From: Anaeramoeba ignava | Lineage: Eukaryota > Metamonada > Anaeramoebidae | NCBI GenBank assembly: GCA_028826165.1 | Contig: JAPDFW010000011.1 | Coordinates: 127,001 to 191,000, forward strand | DNA length: 64,000 nt | Direction of reading: 5' to 3' | Shown: positions 26,401 to 36,166 of the stretch, in pieces | Position numbering within the stretch: the stretch's first letter is position 1 | How the letters are laid out: each line of letters starts with the position of its first letter | Position numbers and translations under genes: made by a program | The notes under the pieces: model-generated | The model's input: the letters and a program-made list of their open reading frames with translations, nothing else | The model's database searches: none | What the model was told of the DNA's origin: nothing

Positions 26401-27584
26401 CACTCGCACCCAAAAAACGTTTATCAGTAGTTGAGAGAATACCTTCTCTTCAGCACACACCAACAAAAATACCTCATTATAGTTCTTTGAGAACCAATTT
26501 GGAAACATTCCAAACACTCTTTAAAATAGAAACCATGAACAAAAACACATTTACCAGTTTTTCAAGTTCAGTAATACCACAAAAGGATTCCAAAAAAGAT
26601 ATTCCTTTGTTAAAAAAAATTGATGAGCAAGAAAAAAAAGTGGATAATGATTTGGTTGAGGAAAAAGATCAAGCAAAACCCCCGCTAAATCAAGAATTGA
26701 ATCGAACCCAAACCCGAACTTCAAATATTCACTCAACCACATCTGGATATGAACAAGAATCTTTAGAACAAAAAAAATTCACTCCAAAGAAAAGTTTGTA
26801 TACATCATTTATGGAAAATTCAAAATTATTCGAATCATTCGATCAAATATTGACACATGAAGATTCTCTTCAATCGTTAGAAAGTCAATTAGATATTGAG
26901 ATTGTTGATGATGAATCAACAGACTTTGGGTTGGATCAATCCAAAAAAGATAAATTTTCAGAAAATTTTGAATCAGACACTTTAAGTGAAGCTGAAAATC
27001 ATTTTGAAAATGAAAATGAAAATCAATTTGAAAATGAAAATGAAAAAGATCTCGATTCTACAGTTGAATTGGAAAACTTTGTTCAGTCATTCCAAGCCAT
27101 AAATTCTAATCTCGAACAAAATACAAAAACTCCATCATTTGAAAATATTTTGGTTGACCCAATTTTACTCAATGATTTCGGGGTTTTTGTTGAGAGAAAT
27201 TTCAAAGATGAAGTAGGTTTATCTCTTGAATTTTATGAAGAAACTTTTACTTATTTAAAACAAGAAGATTCAAATGAGGCATCTTCTCAAGCACAAATTA
27301 TTATGCAAAGGTTTATCGATGAAAAATCGGAAGAACAAATTATATTGAGTGATATTTCTCGAGAAGAAATTTTAATATCTTTTGATTCAGTTCCAAAACA
27401 TCCAGATCGAAACTTATTCGAAAACGCATTGAATGAAACAACTTCAATTCTTCGTGATGCTTTCGAACAATTCGTGAAAACTGCAACTTTCCGAACAGGT
27501 TTGAAAAAGGGAAATTATCAATTCCCAAATTTGGATTATCAACGAAAATTAACGATGAAAAAATTAAATTCCAAATTTTTTTAA
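17426..27584 (+). CDS. FRY: Furry/Tao3/Mor2-like cell morphogenesis protein
   Basis: Furry proteins are about 2,400-3,500-residue HEAT-repeat scaffolds of NDR/LATS kinase pathways controlling polarity. Exon 1 is 17426-17988, exon 2 is 19495-20174, and a 61-base intron (20175-20235) precedes a long coding stretch to 27584; total about 2,860 residues. The N-terminus shows RDVPFYSAFIHKFTQISHDF, then NLILEIWSNALRLISPQRTQ and EQIISILKGIQFIDF, matching the order of the Furry N-terminal region. Later segments include RIQKILIPWCKIVHFDNENV followed by SFLENLFEI. The C-terminal 400 residues are acidic and low-complexity. Three single-base frame breaks occur, near 21767-21773, 24060-24093 and 24650; each would be healed by one extra base in or near an A or T run. 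The family call comes from pattern and size, not from an alignment. A different HEAT scaffold is the main alternative. Confidence 0.68.
17989..19494 (+). repeat. 1.5 kb repeat intron of the Furry-like gene
   Basis: The intron begins GTAAATATG and ends AAATAAAG. Both flanks are (AAATAT)n with AAATCT units on the sense strand. The centre contains the mosaic copy of the RACK1/Furry 5' region listed separately. Removing it joins exon 1 (phase 2) to exon 2 so that QKVHPSLWNYHSNLILEIW stays in frame. Confidence 0.85.
18240..19125 (+). pseudogene. Repeat-overwritten copy of RACK1 5' end, promoter and Furry exon 1
   Basis: Inside the Furry intron lies a colinear but degraded copy of about 16860-17850. 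Exact islands survive, for example the start region with AATTAACGCACTTGAAATTC (18721-18744 versus 17434-17457), then ATTCAGCATTTA, ATCCAAATGATT, GATGCTTTTGTTGAAAA and ATGAAATTTTATCAAATAT. Spacing drifts by only about 2-26 bases over 350 bases. Sequence between islands is replaced by AAATATAAAT or AAATCTAAAT words, and long homopolymers are shortened. A scar of RACK1 exon 2/intron 1 sits near 18310-18345 (TCAAAATATTGT). No open frame remains. It may be a real decaying tandem duplication or a consensus artefact of repeat assembly. Confidence 0.8.
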
Positions 27585-27663
27585 ATTTATTTACTTTTTT
27601 TCCCACAAAGAGAAATAAAAAAGTGGAATTCGAAATTTATTATTTAAAATTTAAAATTTAAAA

Positions 27664-29795
27664 TTAATTATGATATTCTTTGAGAATTCTTAATAAAGAA
27701 GAATTTTCATTTAATTGGTAATAATCAACTGCATCTTGAAGATCATCAATTATTGATTGAGAAAGTGATTTGGGAAGTTTGTTTGTGTAAAGAAATTTAA
27801 CTAAAGTTTGAACAGAGTTAAATGATTTTCCACTATAATCATTCACACAATTAGAATTATCAGAAACACTTAAAAACATCCCACGATATAAATCACTTCT
27901 CATTAATAGTACAAATTTATGCACTTTGATTCCTTTTTTTTCCACAATTATCGTGAAATCTTTTGATTCATCGTCTTCATAAATTTCAATAAAAAAATGT
28001 TTCAATTTTTCAACTTGATTATCAGGACTTAAATCAATCGAAAGATCATCAAGAATTGTTTTTACTGCTTCATAATTCTTTGTTCTTCCGGTATAAACCC
28101 AAGTGAAAAAAATATTGCATGTTTCAAGTGTTTGAGTTTTGAAGAAATTGATAAGTTCTTCTGGTTTTTTTTTGAGTATTCTTGTTACAAAAAAAGAATG
28201 CAATTCAAAATTTCCTCCATGACAACTTAATACCAAATCACACTTTTCTTTTCTTTCAAATAATATCCTCAAGTCTTCAATTAATCCTGAATAGAATATT
28301 GACTTTTTGTTTTTAAATAAATGTGAGCAAAAAAAAAATCACATTTCTTTCTTAATAATAATAAAAATTTACAGAAACATCAAAAATATGAATTTGTGAG
28401 GCGTGAGTTGTTCCAAGACAAAGCCAATTTTTGTTAGATACACATGCCCATATTGCGCCCTCAACAGTACTTCCATAAATCTTTTTTTCATTCTTTAAAA
28501 TTTTTTTGTTATTTTTGTTTTCATTCAAATTTAAAAAAAAAATAATTGTTTTTGCAATTTACATTAAGATCATATATTGTAAAATTTCCATTTTCATCTG
28601 ATGTAAATAATTTTGATTGAGTTCTTGAAATGGAAATGATTGGGTTTGAATGTAGACTAATATTTTCTATCAACTTTCCTGTCTTAATTATACAATAAAA
28701 ATAAATAAAAAAATAATTTGAATATTTTAATTGATTTCGAATCAAGTTATCCAATTTTACTTCAAGATCAAATTTCTTGATTAATCCATCAACTGCAGCT
28801 GTTATTGCATAATTCTTATAAAATTCAATAGACCATGTATCTTCTTTATGTTTTTCAAAACTACGAAGTAAAGATAATGTCTGAAATGATTATTTAAATT
28901 AATAAAAAAAATATTTAAATATAAATTTAAATTTTTAAATGAAATTTACTTCAGGATCTCTTTCTTGAATTGCTCCTGATGAAAGACCAAAATATACTAA
29001 GTTATTATGGAATGATATTCCTAATATTTCAGCTTCTAAATTAACTTTCTTTTTGAGTATAAATTGCTTTTTATCCTTTAAACACTTGGAAATATTTTAT
29101 ATTTTGATAAAAAAAAAAGTAAGAAAAATTTTTTCCCAAATCGAAAAAAAAATTTTTTTTTTTTTTGCTTTTTAAAATGAGACTATTTATACAATTTCAT
29201 AAATATGAATATTTCCATTTTGATTTCCTGCAAAAAGTAAATCTTTGTATAAACTAATTTTGAAAAAATAAGAAGAGTAAACTTCAGAATCTTCAATTAA
29301 TAATTCTCCATCCTTTATAAAAAAAAAAATAATAAAATTTAAGTTAAAAATTAAAATTAAAATTAAAAATGAAATTTTTACTTTTTCTTTGAAAGCATAA
29401 AGTTGATAACCACATGCAAATATCATATCTTTATAACGAGCAAGTGAAAAAAGATAACTATTACAGTTTTGACTCCAAATACATTTTTGAGTCTAAACGG
29501 AAAATTTTCTCTTAAATTATGTCACTTTCTTTAATTATAAATTTTTTTTTTTTTTTTGCTTAAAATGAAATTTTACTTGTAAATCCCATTTTTTCAAATT
29601 ATAATCAAAACTAGCTGAAAAAAGTTTATCTTTTTCTAATAATAATGTTCTAATTTCTTGTGTATGCTCCTTTAATATATAAGCTTCTTTTAATTCCTGA
29701 ATAGAATCATCATTTTTCTTTATTAAACAATAAAATTAAATTAAAATAAAATTTTTTAATTTTAAAATCTTTTCAAAACAAACTTCTTCATTCAT
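27664..29795 (-). CDS. WD40 propeller plus double-BTB protein
   Basis: Nine exons give 502 residues: 29795-29784, 29717-29577, 29492-29382, 29312-29193, 29075-28950, 28880-28761, 28682-28563, 28492-28373 and 28302-27664. All junctions are phase 0 and all introns are short GT..AG. Exons 2-8 each encode about one propeller blade of 37-47 residues (KDKLFSASFDYNLKKWDL, NNLVYFGLSSGAIQERD, KLFTSDENGNFTIYDLN, NWLCLGTTHASQIHIFDV). The last exon encodes two BTB-like modules: KCDLVLSCHGGNFELHSFFV, then FTIIVEKKGIKVHKFVLLMR with SDLYRGMFLSV. BTB proteins usually dimerise and often recruit cullin-3; that role is inferred here. The 3' end lies only 79 bases from the converging Furry-like stop. The last acceptor was chosen at 28303 because the nearer CAG at 28287 would put a stop in frame. 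Confidence 0.85.
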
Positions 29796-29919
29796 TTCCT
29801 TTCAAATTTAATCAAATAATTTTTAATAAAAAAAATGAAAAAAAAAATGATAAAATTTTTTTTCATTTTTTTTCTTTTTTTTTTTTAAAAAATTTATAAT
29901 TTAAAAATTTAAAAAAAAA
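29796..29919. promoter_or_regulatory. Divergent intergenic region, WD40-BTB and coiled-coil genes
   Basis: A 124-base AT-rich gap lies between two divergent ATGs, mostly A and T homopolymers. No motif stands out. Confidence 0.4.
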
Positions 29920-31004
29920 ATGGAAAAACTTTCCCAAAAATTACTTCAAAAAACAAAAGAAAGAGAAGAAATGGAAAAATCAATTGAAGAAATTAATCGA
30001 AAATTAATTAAAAACTTGCGAATTCTTGATGAAAAGCAATTTATGTTTTCAAAAAACACTCAAGAAATTGATTCAAATATTGGATTTATAAAGAATGAAA
30101 ATGAATCATTTGATGAATCAATTTTGAAAGCTATTCCCTCACAAACAAAATTAATACATAATTTACAAAGAAAACAGAGTGTTTTAAGTGAACAAAATAT
30201 GTATTCAAAAAGTTTTTCTGAAAATTATGATAAAGTTTCTTCAGTATTTTTTATATAAAAATAAAAGTTTAAAAAATAACTTGAAAAAATAAATTGAAAA
30301 AATAATTCAAAAAATAGAAAAAAAATCCAGTCAAATTACAAAGAGAAATGGATGAAGTGATAACAAAAGGAATTCCATCACTTGAACAAGATTTAGAAGC
30401 ATTAAAAGAAAAAAATCAAGCAGCGTTATTTAAAATTAATGAACTAAATTCATTCCAAAAAAATCAAGAAGAATTTTATAAAAAAGAATTTGAAACAAAC
30501 ATGAAAATTGTTGAAAATCTTGAAAAACAGACAGAAGAAGTGAATAAAAATATATTCAATTTGGAAGATCTTTTGGATCAATTAACTCAGAAAAAAAATA
30601 AAGTTGAAACAAATGAAAAACAAACTATAAATTTTAAAGCAATTCAACAAAAAGAAAATAATCTTAGATTACTTTCTATGGAAAATCAATCATTGGAAGA
30701 AGAACACAATTCTTTAGCAAAACAATATAAGGAAAAACTTTCTGAACAGCATCATTTGAAAAAACAACAAAGAAAAGTTGCTCAAACTCATCAACTTCAT
30801 ATCTTAGATTTGCAATCTAAATTACTTGAATCAAATAATATTCTTCAAAAACAACAAGAACAACTTGATTTGTTATTAAAAGAAAAATCTAATTTAGAAA
30901 GTTATGCATTACAACCTTCTCTAATACTAATTGGAAGTTTAGTTTCAATTCCAATTTTAGCCAAAATTTTTAAATTGGCAAATTTTTCAATTTATTTTAA
31001 GTGA
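29920..31004 (+). CDS. Tail-anchored coiled-coil protein, function unknown
   Basis: Two exons, 29920-30243 and 30318-31004, flank a 74-base intron (GTATTT..AATAG, phase 0) and give 336 residues. Almost the whole chain is heptad-rich coiled coil with many Lys, Glu, Gln and Asn (EREEMEKSIEEINRKLIKNL). The last 25 residues form one hydrophobic segment, LILIGSLVSIPILAKIF, followed by a short polar end. That is the layout of a C-terminally anchored tether of the ER, Golgi or mitochondrial surface, a location inferred only from topology. No family motif was recognised. It lies divergent from the WD40-BTB gene and 129 bases upstream of the RING gene. Confidence 0.75.
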
Positions 31005-31133
31005 TAAAATTTTTTTTTTCTTTTTTAAAAAATTTTTTTTAATTTGAAAGAAAATTCTCCACAAAATTATTTTCATTTTTATTTTTATTTTTATTTTTAT
31101 TTTTATTTTTTCTTTCTAAAATTTATTTTTAAC

Positions 31134-33217
31134 ATGATTGATAGTGATGTTTGGAATTTATTACTTATTTTAATTGGTTGTTTTATGTTTCTTTGGGTTG
31201 TTAGATTAACTCGCAGAATATTTCAAATTATTGAGATATCTTTATCAATTTCGAGTAAACAAGTTGCAAGATATGATTATTTTTGTGAAGAGTTTCCAAA
31301 TACCCCAATTTTTTCTCGTTTCCATTATGCAATATTGATTCGGAATCGTGCTCAAGAAATGGATCAAAATAACCATCAAGAATTATTTTCTGTTATTGAT
31401 TTTATTACTTTTTATTCCAAACAATTTTTTATTCATTTAACAAAAAAGGCAGAAATGAAAATACAAGACAAGATTATTCTTAAAAATATTAATGAACAAA
31501 ATAACGAAAATAATGAAAATCATGAAAATGAACAAAATAATAATGAAAATCAACAAAATAATGAAAATCAACAAAATAATGAAAATCAAAATCAAAATCA
31601 ACAAAATAATGAAAATCAACAAAATAATCAAAAATCAAAATCAAAATCAAAATCAAAATCAAAATCAAAATCAAAATCAAAATCAAAATCAAAATCAAAA
31701 TCAAAATCAAAATCAAAATCAAAATCAAAATCAAAATCAAAATCAAAATCAAAATCAAAATCAAAATCAAAATCAAAATCAAAATCAAAATCAAAATCAA
31801 AATCAAAATCAAAATCAAAATCAAAATCAAAATCAAAATCAAAATCAAAATCAAAATCAAAATCAAAATCAAAATCAAAATCGAAAATCAAAATCAAAAT
31901 CAAAATCAAAATCAAAAACCCAAAAAGAAAAAATTATCCATAACAAAAAAGTTCCTTAATAATTTTAAATCTATTCAAATCTTCCTTAAATTTTCAAATC
32001 CAATTTCTCAAACTAAAATACAAATTTTTTGGGGTGTTGATATTAAAGATTTGGAAAACAGAATCTATTCATTTTCCAAATTTTCTAAAATCAAAAAACA
32101 AAGAAAAGCAAAATTAGCAATCAAGAACAAAAACAAAAGAAATCAGAAGAAAATGAAGAAAATGAAGAAAACTAAAAAACAAATGGAAAACATGAAAGAG
32201 AAAAAACAGAGAAAAAATCAAAAAGTTTCAAAAAATACAAATAATTCATCGAAAAAGTATTCTTTATTAAAAGAAGACCAACAAGATATAATAGATAATG
32301 AAACAAAATCAGGAACAGAAAAACAAAAAGAAATTGAATTAGAAATTGAAATGAATTCTTTAAGTGAAGTTGAAGAAAAACCAAAAGAAAACAAGAAGAA
32401 AAAAAAGAAAAAAAAGAACAAAAATATCTTATTAAACCCTGAAGATGTATATATTTGTTCAGATGTGAAAGTATTCCCACAAAATTCAAAAGAAATGCAA
32501 TATTCATCAGAAATATTTCCATTTTCTTTATTTGAACCAAATTTTCAATTCAAATATCAGCAACAATTATCAAAATATTATCCATTAGTGATAATAATCA
32601 AACCAAAAAAAAGTGAGAAATGGACTTCAAAATTCCCTCAATTCGAAAATACAATACATAGTAAAAACCGACTTCAAATGTATAAAGAAAATCAATTTGA
32701 AGAAAAAGAGAAATTGTTAGAAAATGATGAAAGAAATTCGTTAACGGGATATGAAATCGAAGAAGAAATAAAAACAGGAAGATATTTAGAAAAGGAACGT
32801 TCAGAGATTTTACTAGAAAATGATGATGATTACGATGATTATAATTATAATGGAATGAATTATTCAAAAGAGAAAGAAAAGAAAGGAATTGAAGAAATTG
32901 AATTTTTTATTCGAAATCATATTGATCAAGTTAAATTTATTAATTTCAAGATTATTATTATTCATTTTCCAAAAGAATCATTAAATCCTGTTGTTTTACA
33001 CAATTTAGTGGTTATTGATGAGAATATTTATTCAGTAGATGAAGTTTATGGAAATAATGATTTTGATTCAAATGAATGTGTAGTTTGTATGGAAAGAAAA
33101 AGGAATGTAATATTGTTACCATGTCGGCATATGTTTATTTGTAATCTGTGTCTTAAAAATATTGATCGATGTCCAGTTTGTCGAGCTCAATTTAGTTCAC
33201 ATTTTGTTTTTGTTTAA
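31134..33217 (+). CDS. Membrane-anchored MGRN-like RING finger E3 ligase
   Basis: The start MIDSDVWNLLLILIGCF (31134) is preferred because it begins directly before a transmembrane segment; an upstream in-frame ATG at 31044 would add a low-complexity leader. After about 110 residues come an Asn/Glu/Gln tract and a long Lys-Ser tract (31637-31915). The C-terminus has LVVIDENIYSVDEVYG followed by a C3HC4 RING: CVVC, 14 residues to CRHMFICNLC, then CPVC. The EVYG..NECVVC arrangement and the preceding YYPLVIIIKP segment resemble MGRN1/LUL-type ligases. The N-terminal and RING parts are in different frames (0 and 2), and the switch must fall inside the repeat, where a stray G at about 31882 already breaks the hexamer register. 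One missing base would restore a single protein of about 695 residues. Confidence 0.75.
31637..31915 (+). repeat. AAATCA hexamer tract coding for a Lys-Ser repeat
   Basis: About 45 near-perfect AAATCA units lie inside the RING protein gene. The tract is open in all three plus frames (KS, NQ, IK) and in several minus frames (FD, IL), so open frames here carry no evidence of coding by themselves. Confidence 0.95.
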
Positions 33218-33737
33218 AAATTTTGAAAGGAATTTTTAATTACAATTTTTTATTAAATTTATTATTAAAATTATTATTAAATTTATTATTAAATTATTTA
33301 TAAATTATTATTAAATTTATTATTATTAAAATTATTAATAAAATTATTATTAAAATTATTATTAAATTTATTAATAAAATTATTATTAAAATTATTATTA
33401 AAATTATTATTAAAATTATTATTAAATCTATTATTAAATTTATTATTAAATTTATTAATTAAATTTATTATTAAATTTATTATTAAATTTATTATAAAAT
33501 TATTAATAAATTATTATTAAAATTATTTATAAAATTATTATTAAAATTATTAATAAAATTATTATTAAAATTATTAATAAAATTATTATTAAAATTATTA
33601 TTAAAATTATTAATTAAATTTATTATTAAATTTATTATTAAATTTATTATTAAATTTATTATTAAATTTATTATTAAAATTATTAATAAATTTTTGAAAG
33701 GAATTTTTTCATTTTTTCATTTTTTTTTTTTTAAAAA
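33218..33737. repeat. Intergenic TTATTAAAA repeat
   Basis: The gap between the RING and ABHD17-like genes is filled from about 33250 to 33690 by TTATTAAAA, TTATTAAATTTA and TTAATAAAA words. The short non-repeated ends contain TTTTTGAAAGGAATTTTT twice (33222 and 33690), so the tract is bracketed by a direct repeat. No gene is visible. Confidence 0.85.
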
Positions 33738-35902
33738 ATGGGACAAAAATTAGTAGCAAAATTTGCATTTCTTCCACCACAAAATGCACCACCACCTGAT
33801 ACAGAAAATGCAACATTTTTAAGAACAAAAAATGGATATCAATTTCCAGTTTTATGGTTTGTATCACATTCTTCAGTTGAAGAACACAGTTCAGATACAA
33901 ATGCAGAACTTGATTACACTGAATCACAAGATGATTTTTCAAATTCAAACTCAGATTTAGATAGTGCTCTTGAAGAGGAAATTAAAGAGGTTAATTTGCA
34001 TGCTGCTGAACAAATTAAACATGAAATGACTAATAGATTTACTATCATTTTTAGTCATGGAAATGCTGAATCAATTACTTTGATTTATTATTGGGCAAAA
34101 AAATTTACTGAAAAAACTAAAACAAATATGTTGTTATATGAATATTCTGGTTATCCTTATGCTGAAGGAGAAGTATATTTTATTTCAAATTAAAATTCAT
34201 TTATAAAATTCAAATTAAAATTAAAATTCATTTTAAAATTAAAATTTAAATTAAAATTCAAATTAAAATTAAAATTTAAATTCATTTTGAAATTAAAATT
34301 TAAATTAATTTTGAAATTAAAATTCATTTATAAAATTCAAATTAAAATTAAAATTCATTTTGAAATTAAAATTAAAATTCATTTATAAAATTACAATTAA
34401 AATTAAAATTCATTTTGAAATTAAAATTAAAATTAATTTTGAAATTAAAATTAAAATTCATTTTGAAATTAAAATTCATTTATAAAATTAAAATTAAAAT
34501 TCATTTTGAAATTAAAATTAAAATTCATTTATTAAAATTAAAATTAAAATTAAAATTCATTTTGAAATTAAAATTAAAATTAAAATTAATTTTGAAATTA
34601 AAATTAAAATTCATTTTGAAATTAAAATTTAAATTCATTTTGAAATTAAAATTTAAATTCATTTTGAAATTAAAATTAAAATTCATTTTGAAATTAAAAT
34701 TCATTTTGAAATTAAAATTCATTTATAAAATTAAAATTAATTTTGAAATTAAAATTAAAATTTAAATTAATTTTGAAATTAAAATTCATTTTGAAATTAA
34801 AATTAAAATTCATTTATAAAATTCATTTATAAAATTCATTTATAAAATTTATAATTAAAATTATAAAAGTGTAGCGAAGAAAATACATACGATTGTGCAG
34901 AAGCAGCATACGATTTCCTTGTTGAAAAAAAAGGAATTCTTCCACAAAATATAGTATTTTTTGGGCATAGTTTAGGATCAGGACCAACAGTACAACTTGC
35001 AATAACAAAAGAATGCGCAGGAGTTATTCTTATGTCTCCACTTCTTTCATGTATGAGAACAATTTCGAAAATGTCGCCAGGATTTGATATTTTTTGTAAC
35101 ATCCAAAAAGTGGATAAAATTCATGTTCCTACTTTGATTCTTCATGGACAAAGTGATATGATTGTCTCTTATTCTCATGGAAAAACCCTATTTGAAACAA
35201 TTAAAAAGGAGTTCCAATACAAACTCATCTTGATTGAAGAAGCAGGTCATAATGATATTGAATCAAATTTCGAAAAAATTTTTTATTCGGAAATTAATGC
35301 CTTTTTAAAACACTTGGAATTGTTTGAACAAAAAAAAAAGAAATCAAAGAAAATCAAGTTGAAAAAAGAAAAAATTAAAAACAATGAGAATTTAACCCAA
35401 AATCAAAGTGAAAATGATGGTTTTAATGTTAATGATATGGATAATGAAAATCAAAATCAAAATCAAAATCAAAATGAAAATCAAAATGAAAATCAAAATC
35501 AAAATGAAAAAGAAAAGAAATGAAAATGAAAATGAAAAAGAAAAAGAAAAAGAAAAAGAAAAAAAGAAACACAAACAAAAAAAACAGAAATATTCAGAAT
35601 CAAATGATTATATTTCATCACTAAGTAATTCATTTTCTGAAAATGATGGCAATTACTTGATTGAAAAGAATAATAAAATTACAATTATAAAAGCTCAAAA
35701 AACTCGAACTGATGATTCAGATTTTATAAAAGAAAATACAGTTAAAATGCCGAATATTGATCAATTGATTGAAAAAAGATATCCAGAAATGGATCATGAT
35801 ATAGTATCACTTAAAATTAATCAATTTTTAGTTCGAGAATGTGATTCTGTAATGAAGAATTATTTTTTTCTTCTTGATGAAGAAAAACAAACAAAGAAAT
35901 GA
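33738..35902 (+). CDS. ABHD17-like alpha/beta hydrolase (putative depalmitoylase)
   Basis: ABHD17 enzymes remove palmitate from membrane proteins. Exon 1 is 33738-34172 and exon 2 starts at 34870 after a 697-base repeat intron, phase 0. The N-terminus MGQKLVAKFAFLPP matches the family's AAKLAFLPP element but begins with Gly-2, so N-myristoylation may replace the Cys-rich palmitoylated leader. Catalytic parts are visible: oxyanion segment FSHGNAES, LLYEYSGYPYAEGE, nucleophile elbow FFGHSLGSGPTVQL, acid region LILHGQSDMIVSYSHG, and His in EEAGHNDIES. The fold ends near 35320. A Lys/Asn/Glu-rich extension follows and stops at 35521, but a second frame continues to 35902 with ordinary-looking sequence (PNIDQLIEKRYPEMD). 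Two short hexamer units just before the stop look like missing bases, so I place the likely true end at 35902. Confidence 0.88.
34173..34869 (+). repeat. Repeat intron of the ABHD17-like gene
   Basis: The intron begins GTATAT and ends TATAAAAG. It is composed of AAATTAAAATTCATTTTG and AAATTCATTTATAA words on the sense strand. Removing it joins EGE to CSEENTYDCAEAAYDF in phase 0. Confidence 0.92.
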
Positions 35903-36166
35903 TTTCTTTTTTTTTCTTTCTTTCTTTCTTTCTTTCTTGAATTGAATTGAATTGAATTCATTCCTTTTTTATGGAAAAAGAAAAAGAAAAAGATTCCACA
36001 AATAAATAATGTGGGTTTCCTTCTTTCTGGATTATTATTATTATTATTTTTTGATTTATTTTTTATTATATTTTTTCATTCAAAAAAAAAAAAAAGAATT
36101 GTTTTTTTGGAATTTTAAAAAGAAGATTAAAAAGTTCTCAAATTTTTTTTTTCTTTTAATTTGTGA
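35903..36166. other. Convergent intergenic region
   Basis: A 264-base gap between converging 3' ends. It holds (TTTC)n and (GAATT)n microsatellites at about 35915-35960 and otherwise AT-rich sequence. No gene is seen. Confidence 0.5.

Noticed and set aside
31489-31915. Minus-strand open frames of Ile-Leu or Phe-Asp repeats
   Set aside because: They are complements of the AAATCA array inside the RING gene; a hexamer without stops is open in several frames, so there is no sign of a second gene.
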